Assembly (NCBI GenBank): GCA_039916305.1
Contig: JBDSLR010000008.1
Span: 161,251-225,250 of the forward strand
Reading direction: 5' to 3'
Source: JACMLD01 sp039916305
Lineage (GTDB): Bacteria; Bacteroidota; Bacteroidia; Chitinophagales; Chitinophagaceae
DNA length: 64,000 bases
The position numbers and the translations under genes were made by a program. Positions within the stretch are counted from its first letter, which is position 1, and every line of letters starts with the position of its first letter. This document shows positions 17,570 through 25,170 of this stretch, piece after piece. Under the pieces are notes generated by a model that was not told the DNA's origin, made no database searches, and worked only from the letters and a program-made list of their open reading frames with translations.

Positions 17570-18154
17570 ATGACTAGCAATATTATTGAGTTGCTGCAGC
17601 AATCGCTTAACAGCAAACCATTACAGAAAGTAAGCCCCAATACGCAGGATGTAAAGCCAGCTGCTGCTGACACCAGTAATGCCAGCAAATTACAGCAGGC
17701 GGTGATTGCAGCGGTACTGACCGGCATCTATAAAGTTACCCGTACCCACGAAGGAGCTGAACAAATCTTAGGGGGAAATATGTCTACAAATTGGGGTGTT
17801 CTGCTGTTTGGTGATAATAAAGATGTAGTGATTTCAAGGATAGCTGAATATGCCGTTACCAGTCCTGCCGGCGTATCGGGTGAAATTGAAATGGCTGGTT
17901 TTGAAGCCGCCGGGATAATCCGTACCAATGCTGCTGGGTCCAACACTGCCACCGCAGATGATGTGATTGCTTATATGAAGGCACAGCGAAATAATATACT
18001 GCATTATTTGCCAGCTGCGCTTCAGTTAGGTGCCCTGCTGGATGATGACACACTGGACGATCATACTCACAAAATGGAAGGACCTATTTCAAGTTTGATG
18101 CACAGTATAGAAAAAGCCTTTTCGGGTACTCCACCGGCCGAAGAAGCAAAGTAG
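17570..18154 (+). CDS. DUF937-like hypothetical protein
   Basis: A 194-residue soluble protein without signal peptide. The N-terminal IIELLQQSLNSKPLQKVS and the C-terminal LPAALQLGALLDDDTLDDHT followed by KMEGPISSLMHSIEKAF resemble the repeats and tail seen in DUF937 proteins of Bacteroidota. Alanine- and threonine-rich, helical. The function of the family is not known. It precedes rimO by 131 bp on the same strand; the spacer is filled by a degenerate repeat (see findings) and rimO has its own -7 element, so cotranscription is not certain. Confidence 0.65.
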   Translation: MTSNIIELLQQSLNSKPLQKVSPNTQDVKPAAADTSNASKLQQAVIAAVLTGIYKVTRTHEGAEQILGGNMSTNWGVLLFGDNKDVVISRIAEYAVTSPAGVSGEIEMAGFEAAGIIRTNAAGSNTATADDVIAYMKAQRNNILHYLPAALQLGALLDDDTLDDHTHKMEGPISSLMHSIEKAFSGTPPAEEAK

Positions 18155-18265
18155 TGAGTGGTGACTCGTGAATGGTCAGTCGTGCGACGGGTGTAGGGAA
18201 CGAGCGCTGTGCGACAGGTTCTGCGTGTTAAAAGACTTCCTGCTGACGCCTGACTACCCACGATA
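18155..18265 (+). repeat. Degenerate GTGAGTGGT-type intergenic repeat
   Basis: Starts at the stop codon of the preceding gene (TAGTGAGTGGTGACTCGTGA) and continues with variants TGGTCAGTCGTGCGAC and GACGCCTGACTACCCACGAT. Similar strings follow the stop codons of ilvE (37036-37160) and leuC (40318-40377). Possibly a decayed repeat family. Confidence 0.4.
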
Positions 18266-18270
18266 ATTGT

Positions 18271-18278
18271 TATCTTTG
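18271..18278 (+). promoter_or_regulatory. -7 promoter element directly before rimO
   Basis: TATCTTTG, perfect TAnnTTTG, 7 bp before the rimO ATG; no clear -33. Implies an almost leaderless transcript. Confidence 0.5.
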
Positions 18279-18285
18279 CGGCCGA

Positions 18286-19599
18286 ATGAAAACAAGGACA
18301 TTAAAAAAGGATAAGGTAAATATTATTACGCTGGGCTGCAGCAAAAATATGGTAGACAGCGAGGTGCTCAGCGGGCAGCTGCTGGCCAATGATATTAATG
18401 TAGTACACGAAAATAAAAAACTCGACCATAATATTGTGGTGGTAAATACCTGCGGGTTTATTGATAAAGCGAAGGAAGAAAGTATTAATACCATACTTGA
18501 CCAGCTGGAGTTAAAACGCAGGGGCAAACTGGATAAAGTGTATGTAACCGGCTGCCTGAGCCAGCGTTACCGGGACGATTTGCAAAGCGAAATTCCTGAT
18601 GTTGATGCCTGGTTTGGTACACTGGAACTGCCACTGATACTTAAACAGTTTGATGCAGATTATAAAACGGAATTATTGGGTGAGCGGCTGCTTTCCACAC
18701 CTGCGCACTACGCCTACATGAAAATTTCTGAAGGCTGTAACCGCACTTGTTCTTTTTGTGCCATCCCCCTGATGCGCGGCCAGCACGTAAGTAAGCCTAT
18801 TGAAGAGTTGGTAAAAGAAGCAGAAGGCCTGGTAAGAAAAGGCGTTAAAGAAGTGATGCTGATTGCCCAGGAACTCACCTACTACGGCCTTGATATTTAT
18901 AAAAAAAGAATGCTGGGCGATCTAATGAACCGGCTGGCAGATGTGCCGGGACTTGAATGGATACGGTTGCATTATGCTTATCCATCTAAATTCCCGCTGG
19001 AGGTACTTAATGTGATGCGTGAAAGGAATAATATCTGTAACTACCTGGATATGCCTTTGCAGCATGCGAGTGACAACATGTTAAAAGCCATGCACCGCAA
19101 TATTACCCGCACTGAAATGGAAGAGCTCACCGCTGCGGTGCGTGAAAAAGTACCGGGTATCTGTTTACGGACTACGTTGATTGCGGGTTTTCCGGGAGAA
19201 ACAAGAGATGATGTGGAATCTCTAAAACAGTTTTTACAGGAACAGCGTTTTGACAGGGTGGGTATTTTTCAGTATTCACATGAAGAAAACACGTCAGCGC
19301 ATGTGTTGGTGGATAATATACCAGCGGAGGAAAAAGAAAGCAGGGCTCAGGAAATAATGGATGTACAGCAGGAAATTTCTTTGGAGAAAAACCAGGAAAA
19401 AGTAGGGAAAATATTTAAAGTGCTGGTTGATAAAAAAGAAGCGGGCCGTTACATTGGCCGTACAGAATTTGACAGTGTGGAAGTAGACAATGAAGTTATT
19501 ATTCAGGGAAAGACAAGGCTTACACCGGGAGATTTTGTGCAGGTAAAAATTACAAAAGCATATGACTATGATTTAGAAGGGGAAGTAATAGTAGGATAA
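18286..19599 (+). CDS. rimO: Ribosomal protein uS12 methylthiotransferase RimO
   Basis: A 437-residue radical-SAM methylthiotransferase that modifies an aspartate of ribosomal protein uS12. The N-terminal UPF0004 domain carries the three cluster cysteines C18 (LGCSKNMVDSE), C56 (NTCGFID) and C90 (TGCLSQRY). The radical-SAM motif is C151-N-R-T-C155-S-F-C158, followed by AIPLMRGQHVSKPIEEL. A C-terminal TRAM domain (about 370-437) is typical. The SK in LGCSKN and the MRG after the SAM motif separate it from MiaB. Single gene with its own -7 element and a terminator. Confidence 0.97.
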   Translation: MKTRTLKKDKVNIITLGCSKNMVDSEVLSGQLLANDINVVHENKKLDHNIVVVNTCGFIDKAKEESINTILDQLELKRRGKLDKVYVTGCLSQRYRDDLQSEIPDVDAWFGTLELPLILKQFDADYKTELLGERLLSTPAHYAYMKISEGCNRTCSFCAIPLMRGQHVSKPIEELVKEAEGLVRKGVKEVMLIAQELTYYGLDIYKKRMLGDLMNRLADVPGLEWIRLHYAYPSKFPLEVLNVMRERNNICNYLDMPLQHASDNMLKAMHRNITRTEMEELTAAVREKVPGICLRTTLIAGFPGETRDDVESLKQFLQEQRFDRVGIFQYSHEENTSAHVLVDNIPAEEKESRAQEIMDVQQEISLEKNQEKVGKIFKVLVDKKEAGRYIGRTEFDSVEVDNEVIIQGKTRLTPGDFVQVKITKAYDYDLEGEVIVG

Positions 19600-19623
19600 A
19601 AATCAGGGATGAGAATATTAGAT

Positions 19624-19649
19624 AAGGTCAGCAGCTGCTGGCCTTTTTT
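19624..19649 (+). terminator. Intrinsic terminator of rimO
   Basis: Inverted repeat AAGGTCAGCAG/CTGCTGGCCTT (19624-19634 with 19635-19645) followed by T-run, 24 bp after the stop. Confidence 0.85.
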
Positions 19650-19703
19650 AGGTCTACCGGCTACTTGAATCTAATTGGTGCAGACATGCAGGAACCATAC
19701 GAT

Positions 19704-19735
19704 AAAAAAAGGGCCATCCATGGAAATGGACGGCC
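19704..19735 (-). terminator. Orphan intrinsic terminator on the minus strand
   Basis: On the minus strand GGCCGTCCAT/ATGGATGGCC (10 bp, one G-U; 19712-19735) followed by CUUUUUUU. The nearest minus-strand gene ends 750 bp upstream and already has its own hairpin, so this may end an unannotated transcript. Confidence 0.7.
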
Positions 19736-20321
19736 TCAACGATTGCTTGCCTATATGAAAGAGATAAATAATATCGGTTGCAGGATGACGGTGACGATGA
19801 CAAACTTTTTGCCAGGCAAAGAGACCAATCAACTATTCCCCGGTCCAGCAAAACTCACGAAATTTAGAAATTTAGTCATATAATTTAATAAAAATATATG
19901 AGTTATTTCCATCGTCCATACAAAAATAATGGTTTTATATGTTCAAACGACTATTATTATCGCTAAAAATTAATAATATATACACATATAATAAAATATA
20001 ATATAATGTTGCTTTTGATTACTATTTATCTTCTATCAGGTTAATATTTTAAATGTCTCTGGGTACTATTGCTGATGCAGTATCGGATTGTTTATTCGGC
20101 AGGAACGGCCCATGTTGATTAGACGGTGCCGGCCACGCAACAATAATCGGCAGCGGCAGGAACCTGGATGATAACGGGGGCTATTATTCCTCATATGTCT
20201 TTACTTCTCATTCTGCTGTCTGGAGATTTATCGTGGCTGCAATATATTTCACGCGACAACCTGCATTTCTTTAGAGCTGTTTGACTTTAATTGGTTAACA
20301 CCTAGGGGCCTTAATACAAAT

Positions 20322-20367
20322 AAAAATGGTGACCGTGTTTGCATTTCCATACACGGTCACCATTTTT
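20322..20367 (-). terminator. Long bidirectional terminator hairpin
   Basis: Perfect 17-bp stem AAAAATGGTGACCGTGT/ACACGGTCACCATTTTT with a 12-nt loop, U-run on both strands; 116 bp downstream of the porin stop codon. Confidence 0.8.
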
Positions 20368-20482
20368 ATAGAATTTGTACAACAGCCGTTTCCTTTAGGG
20401 AGCGGAGTAGAAATTTCATTTCGCTGCCACAGTTTTAGCAATGGTATTGCAACAGCAGGATATTGAAGATCGTATTAAAAAA

Positions 20483-21544
20483 TTAAAAACTATATACCGC
20501 AGCTACTAAAAAAGTGCCGGTTCCTTTAGTGCTGGAGCCGTCATTTTTCAGGAAATATGGGTCTTTTGCACTGTCTAACCGAAGTTCAGGCATTATCATC
20601 AGGCCTGGCATTGGTTTAATATTAAGGGTAAGGGTGGCTTCAAACAGCGAGGTTCCGAAATAGCCGGTCACATTTTTCTTATCACTGAAGTATTCTCCCC
20701 TTAGCGTAAAACCGAATTTATCAGTTGGGTCTACATTGAAATAACCCGCAAGTCCTGACCAATGATTGGTAGTGCCGGCGTTTGGTTTAACCCATTTCAT
20801 GGTTCCATTTACGCCAATGCTGAATTTGCTGGAAACCTTACCCAATAAAACAACATCTGCCTGCTTCTGTTTTGTCTTGGCGGTGTCTTTTCCACCCACG
20901 TAATTAACATACGCCATGAATTTACCATCGGCTGTACCTGCATGGAACTGTGCAATCAGGAATTTATTCTCAAACGGAGCTGATAAATAATCGGTAGGAT
21001 TGGAAATACCAATCATAAATCCGGTTGTAGAAGAGGTGGCAACATCCATTTTCAAACCTGTGTGAGAGAATGGTCCGTATGAGAACATATAGCTCATGCT
21101 GTAGTTACGGTTCAGCTGCGGATCAAGCAACTCATACCCTACGTGTGTGGCAAATTTACCTGCGGTAAATGTTACTTTGCTGGAAGGTGCATATGTAATA
21201 TAGGCTTGCTTTACAGATTGCGTGATGCCGGTTTCGTTGTAAGAAAACTCTTTGGCACGTGTACCAAAACCCATGTCAATAACGGCACCTATTTTTCCAA
21301 AAGAATGGGCCAGTTTTACAGAGGCCATACCTAATTCAAAAGAATTGTGTGAGTTGGTAAAGCTGGTGGCATTGTTTGTAGCCAGGGGTTTTTTGGCATT
21401 CGAAAAATTAAATCTGTAGTACACGTCTACAGAACCAGTAATGGTAGTAGTCTTTACGGGCTCTGGTGCTTTTGTGGAATCCTGGGCGTTGGCTTGTGTC
21501 AGGCATAATAATGCCATTGCCGAAAAGGAGATTTTTCTTAACAT
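20483..21544 (-). CDS. OmpL-like putative beta-barrel porin-2
   Basis: A 353-residue outer-membrane porin with signal peptide (MLRKISFSAMALLCLTQANAQ) and about 16 amphipathic strands, ending in an aromatic residue (VAAVYSF), the signal for barrel assembly. SVDVYYRFNF near the mature N-terminus, KQAYITYAPSSKVTFTAGKF and GLKMDVATSSTTGFMIGISNP match the bbp2/OmpL-like family. It lies downstream of amt on the same strand; such porins are often linked to ammonium transporter genes in this phylum, suggesting outer-membrane passage of ammonium or another nitrogen compound (inference). Confidence 0.83.
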   Translation of the reverse strand: MLRKISFSAMALLCLTQANAQDSTKAPEPVKTTTITGSVDVYYRFNFSNAKKPLATNNATSFTNSHNSFELGMASVKLAHSFGKIGAVIDMGFGTRAKEFSYNETGITQSVKQAYITYAPSSKVTFTAGKFATHVGYELLDPQLNRNYSMSYMFSYGPFSHTGLKMDVATSSTTGFMIGISNPTDYLSAPFENKFLIAQFHAGTADGKFMAYVNYVGGKDTAKTKQKQADVVLLGKVSSKFSIGVNGTMKWVKPNAGTTNHWSGLAGYFNVDPTDKFGFTLRGEYFSDKKNVTGYFGTSLFEATLTLNIKPMPGLMIMPELRLDSAKDPYFLKNDGSSTKGTGTFLVAAVYSF

Positions 21545-21566
21545 TGCAGTTGATTTTAAGGTTAAA

Positions 21567-21624
21567 TAAAAGGTATGGTTATATGAGCTTGGTCAGAAGC
21601 GTAACATGTAACCATACCTTTTTT
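21567..21624 (-). terminator. Hairpin between amt and the porin gene
   Basis: Stem AAAAGGTATGGTTA/TAACCATACCTTTT (21568-21581 with 21609-21622), 27-nt loop. Terminator-like on both strands; on the minus strand it would end or attenuate the amt transcript before the porin gene. Confidence 0.65.
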
Positions 21625-21680
21625 ATGAATGAACTATGTGATTAATTAGCGCTTATTCATAAAAGCAGCAATCGTATTTT

Positions 21681-23063
21681 TTAGTCGCTGTTTTTAACCA
21701 GCAGTGTGCCCTGTACATAGTTCTCGTCATGCTGAGAAGCATCGAGGCCCATTTCTTCTTCTTCTACACTTACACGTAAAGGAAGAATAAAGTTGATGAA
21801 TTTGAATATGATGAATGATACAACGAAGCTATAGGTAACTACAATGGCCATGCCTATGAACTGGGGGCCGAACAAATCGCCACCGTACATTAGGCCCTGG
21901 TGATTTGTATTGGTAGCGGCATCAAAACCAACTACGCTGTTTACTGAATGATGCGCAAATACGCCTGTCAGCAACATACCAACCATTCCGCCTACACCAT
22001 GGCAGGGGAATACATCCAGCGTATCATCCAGTGAAGATTTTGCTTTCCATGCGCAAACCAGGTTAGAAATAATAGCGGCGATGAAACCGATAAATGCGCT
22101 GTTGGCTACACCTACAAAACCAGAGCCCGGGGTGATGGCAACCAGTCCAACCACGGCACCAATGCAAAAGCCCAGTACGGAAGGTTTTTTGCCTCTTAAT
22201 ACATCAAAAAACATCCAGGTAAGTCCTGCAGAAGCAGCAGCAGTATTGGTAGTTGCAAAAGCAGAAACGGCTAAATCGTTTGCGCCCAGTGCAGAACCAG
22301 CATTGAAGCCAAACCAGCCAAACCACAATAAACCGGTACCTATAAGAACATACGGTACGTTGGCCGGGTGCATTTCAATTTTTTCGATATGAGCTTTTCT
22401 TCTTTTTAACACGATGGCGCCTGCAAGAGCGGCACAGCCAGCAGTAATGTGTACAACGGTACCACCTGCAAAGTCTAATACGCCCATTTTAGCAAGAAAT
22501 CCTTCGGGATGCCATGCCCAATGCGCAACAGGAAAATATATAAGAATGCAAAACAGCACGATAAATAATACATAGGCTGTAAACCGGATCCGCTCAGCTA
22601 CCGCACCAACTACCAGTGCCGGGGTGATAATGGCAAACATTAACTGAAACAATGCAAACAAAGGCATGGGGATGGAGGGTCCGCCAGGCCAGGGTGCTGA
22701 AGAAAAAACACCCCTGAAAAAGGAATACGTCAAAGGGTTGCCGATGATGCCATTCACCGAAGGTCCAAAAGACATACTAAATCCCACAACCAGCCATAAG
22801 ATGCTTACAATACCTGCAGCAACAAAGCTTTTGATCATGGTAGAAAGAACATTTTTCCTGTTTACCATTCCACCGTAAAAAAAGGCCAGGCCAGGGGTCA
22901 TCAGGAATACCATAGCAGTAGCAACGATAATCCACGCAATGTCCGAACCGCTATACACTTTGGATCCGTCAAAAATAGCGTCTGGTTTAATGAAAATGGC
23001 CACACCGGAAACGATGGCTAAAATCAAAAACGGGAGAACCTTTTTTAAAGTCAGTTTGATCAT
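21681..23063 (-). CDS. amt: Ammonium transporter Amt
   Basis: A 460-residue protein with eleven to twelve membrane helices. Family signatures are TPGLAFFYGGMVNRKNVLST near residue 57, FAGGTVVHITAGCAALAGAI (the ammonium transporter signature D-F-A-G-G-x-x-V-H) mid-protein, WFGWFNAGSAL-like block (LWFGWFGFNAGSALGAND) and FPCHGVGGMVGMLLTGVFA with the second pore histidine region. The first helix serves as signal/anchor. It transports ammonium in the inner membrane and feeds the GltBD pathway encoded upstream. No P-II regulator gene (glnK) is adjacent, unlike in many amt loci. Confidence 0.96.
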   Translation of the reverse strand: MIKLTLKKVLPFLILAIVSGVAIFIKPDAIFDGSKVYSGSDIAWIIVATAMVFLMTPGLAFFYGGMVNRKNVLSTMIKSFVAAGIVSILWLVVGFSMSFGPSVNGIIGNPLTYSFFRGVFSSAPWPGGPSIPMPLFALFQLMFAIITPALVVGAVAERIRFTAYVLFIVLFCILIYFPVAHWAWHPEGFLAKMGVLDFAGGTVVHITAGCAALAGAIVLKRRKAHIEKIEMHPANVPYVLIGTGLLWFGWFGFNAGSALGANDLAVSAFATTNTAAASAGLTWMFFDVLRGKKPSVLGFCIGAVVGLVAITPGSGFVGVANSAFIGFIAAIISNLVCAWKAKSSLDDTLDVFPCHGVGGMVGMLLTGVFAHHSVNSVVGFDAATNTNHQGLMYGGDLFGPQFIGMAIVVTYSFVVSFIIFKFINFILPLRVSVEEEEMGLDASQHDENYVQGTLLVKNSD

Positions 23064-23598
23064 TGCATTAGTTTTTAGTTAAAGTAATATGCGAAACAGT
23101 AAACATTTAATAATATTTAGCTAAAATAAATATAAATGGTTAAATAAAACGCAAACGTTAATATATAATTAATTCTAATGTATTGCATAAATATTTCCCT
23201 GTTTAGAAAGTTTTCATGTATGTCATTGATCTTCAGGTTATCCACACTTTAGCCTTGTAAAGTGCTTAAAAAACCTGCATAAATTATTTGTATAAAATCA
23301 AGTGAAACAGACATCAGAATCGCCACGGTTTATTATATTAATAAAAAATATAATGTATTAATAATAATTTTCGATATGGGTGGTTTTGCATTTAAATGGT
23401 AATGTTCCATGGAAACGGGTACCATTAAAACCAAAAGGGTGTAATCTGGCTACAACCGATGGATTCGCCTTAGCCCCCTGAAGTATCAGCTTCGTGTGTA
23501 AAAAAAAATGTATGGTATAAACCGGGCTGGTAAGTTTAAGGAACGGGTATAAAAAAAGCCGCAAAAGCGGCTTTTTCAAGATTATCTGAGCGCGGTAA
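23064..23598. other. Long region upstream of amt
   Basis: About 535 bp, AT-rich in 23085-23360. Contains the gltD terminator (23551-23576) and an isolated perfect DnaA-box-like sequence TTATCCACA (23238-23246). A GC-richer block at 23390-23500 is open on the minus strand (83 codons, 23358-23609) but overlaps the terminator, so it is probably not a gene; a leader RNA of amt or a gene remnant is possible. Confidence 0.55.
23551..23576 (-). terminator. Intrinsic terminator of gltBD
   Basis: Stem AAAAAGCCGC/GCGGCTTTTT (23553-23562 with 23567-23576), 4-nt loop, U-run on the minus strand; 23 bp after the gltD stop. Confidence 0.9.
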
Positions 23599-25104
23599 CT
23601 ACAGTGCAAGTATCAAATTTTCGTCTTTGCTTTCCAGGATGGACGCTCCCCCATTTAAAAACTCATCCACCTTGCGTGCACATTCCCTTCCTTCGCTGAT
23701 GGCCCAAACCACCAGGCTTTGTCCGCGGCGCATATCACCTGCTGTAAATACTTTCTGAATATTGGTCTGGTATGCCTTTTCCGTTGCCTTTACATTGCCG
23801 CGTTCATCCATTTCCACGCCAAGTTCCGTGAGCAGGCCTTGCTGCAGCGGATGTACAAATCCCATAGCCAATAACGTTAGTTCGCAGGGTATTTCGCGTT
23901 CGCTGCCCGCTACTTCTGAAAATTGTGCTGCCCGGCCATCTGCTCCGGTCTTCCATTCCAGGTCTATTATTTTAAGGGCTTTTAAATTGCCCTTACCATC
24001 ACTTACAAATTCCTTGGTAGCAACGGCCCATCTTCTCTCCGCACCTTCTTCATGTGAGCTGGACACTTTAAGCGTCATAGGATAAGAAGGCCATGGCATA
24101 TATTCTGTCCGCCCGTCCGGTGGTTTGGGCAGTAACTCAAACTGGGTTACAGAAACCGCGCCATGGCGGTTAGAAGTGCCAACACAGTCGCTACCCGTAT
24201 CGCCACCGCCAATAACCACAACGTTTTTAGCGGTTGCCAGTAAATCAGTTGGAAAAATATTGCTTTCTATATCCGGGTTGGCAAAAGGGTCTTTGCCGGC
24301 ATTTCTTTTATTCTGTTGTTTTAAAAATTGCATTGCGTAATACACCCCGTTTAGCTCACGGCCCGGAATTTTTAAATCGCGGGGTACAGTGGAGCCGCCA
24401 GACAATACGATGGCGTGGTTTTCGCGCAGCAGATCATTGATGCGCACGTTTACGCCTACATTGGCGTTGCAGATAAATACAATCCCCTCTTCCTCCATTA
24501 ATTTTATCCTGCGGTCGATGACCCATTTCTCCAGCTTAAAATCGGGTATGCCGTACCGTAATAAACCGCCCGGGGCGTCATCCCGCTCATATACCGTTAC
24601 GGCGTGGCCCGCATAATTCAATTGGGCTGCAGCTGCCAGGCCAGCCGGGCCGGAACCTATCACTGCTATCTTTTTGCCGGTACGGATATTCGGCTTTCTC
24701 GCTTTTACAAAACCCTTGTCAAAAGCTATTTCTATAATATGCTTTTCTATTTCTTCAATGGCTACCGGTGGCTGGTTAATGCCCAGTACACAGGCACTTT
24801 CGCATGGTGCAGGGCAAATGCGGCCTGTAAACTCCGGAAAGTTATTGGTGGAGGTTAATACATCATATGCTTCCTGCCAGTTTTTCTGGTATACCGCGTC
24901 ATTAAATTCCGGTATCACATTTCCCAGCGGACAACCACTGTGACAAAAAGGAACACCGCAATTCATGCACCTGGCCGATTGCTGGTTGAGTTTTTCTTCT
25001 GCAAAACGATCAATGAATTCATTGTAATGCTGCACCCGCTCCTTTACTGGTTTTTTCCCCGGCAATTCTCTTGTAAATTCCATGAAACCCGTTGGCTTAC
25101 CCAT
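23599..25104 (-). CDS. gltD: Glutamate synthase small subunit GltD
   Basis: A 501-residue NADPH-dependent beta subunit of glutamate synthase. The N-terminal cysteine domain has CMNCGVPFCHSGCPLGNVIP (about 42-61) and GRICPAPCESACVLGIN (about 95-111), which bind the [4Fe-4S] clusters. FAD- and NADPH-binding motifs are IAVIGSGPAGLAAAAQLNYAG and VVVIGGGDTGSDCVG. It passes electrons from NADPH to the large subunit for the reductive transfer of the glutamine amide to 2-oxoglutarate. It follows gltB by 66 bp. Confidence 0.96.
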   Translation of the reverse strand: MGKPTGFMEFTRELPGKKPVKERVQHYNEFIDRFAEEKLNQQSARCMNCGVPFCHSGCPLGNVIPEFNDAVYQKNWQEAYDVLTSTNNFPEFTGRICPAPCESACVLGINQPPVAIEEIEKHIIEIAFDKGFVKARKPNIRTGKKIAVIGSGPAGLAAAAQLNYAGHAVTVYERDDAPGGLLRYGIPDFKLEKWVIDRRIKLMEEEGIVFICNANVGVNVRINDLLRENHAIVLSGGSTVPRDLKIPGRELNGVYYAMQFLKQQNKRNAGKDPFANPDIESNIFPTDLLATAKNVVVIGGGDTGSDCVGTSNRHGAVSVTQFELLPKPPDGRTEYMPWPSYPMTLKVSSSHEEGAERRWAVATKEFVSDGKGNLKALKIIDLEWKTGADGRAAQFSEVAGSEREIPCELTLLAMGFVHPLQQGLLTELGVEMDERGNVKATEKAYQTNIQKVFTAGDMRRGQSLVVWAISEGRECARKVDEFLNGGASILESKDENLILAL

Positions 25105-25170
25105 TGCTTGCTGTATTTTTAAATAAGTTAATTGTTAAGATTGATTAACTGGTTCAACTGCTTTGCTGCG

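Larger units (their letters stand above)
19600..20482. other. Gene-free AT-rich region of about 0.9 kb
   Basis: No convincing coding region on either strand. It contains the rimO terminator (19624-19649), a second strong terminator on the minus strand (19704-19735) with no gene to serve, a very AT-rich block (about 19870-20030) and a 17-bp inverted repeat (20322-20367). The longest open frames (65 and 72 codons around 19654-19883) overlap each other and the terminators and look spurious. Confidence 0.65.

Noticed and set aside
23238..23246. Perfect DnaA box TTATCCACA in an AT-rich region, suggesting an origin of replication.
   Set aside because: Only one box is visible, and no dnaA, dnaN or other origin-linked genes are near.
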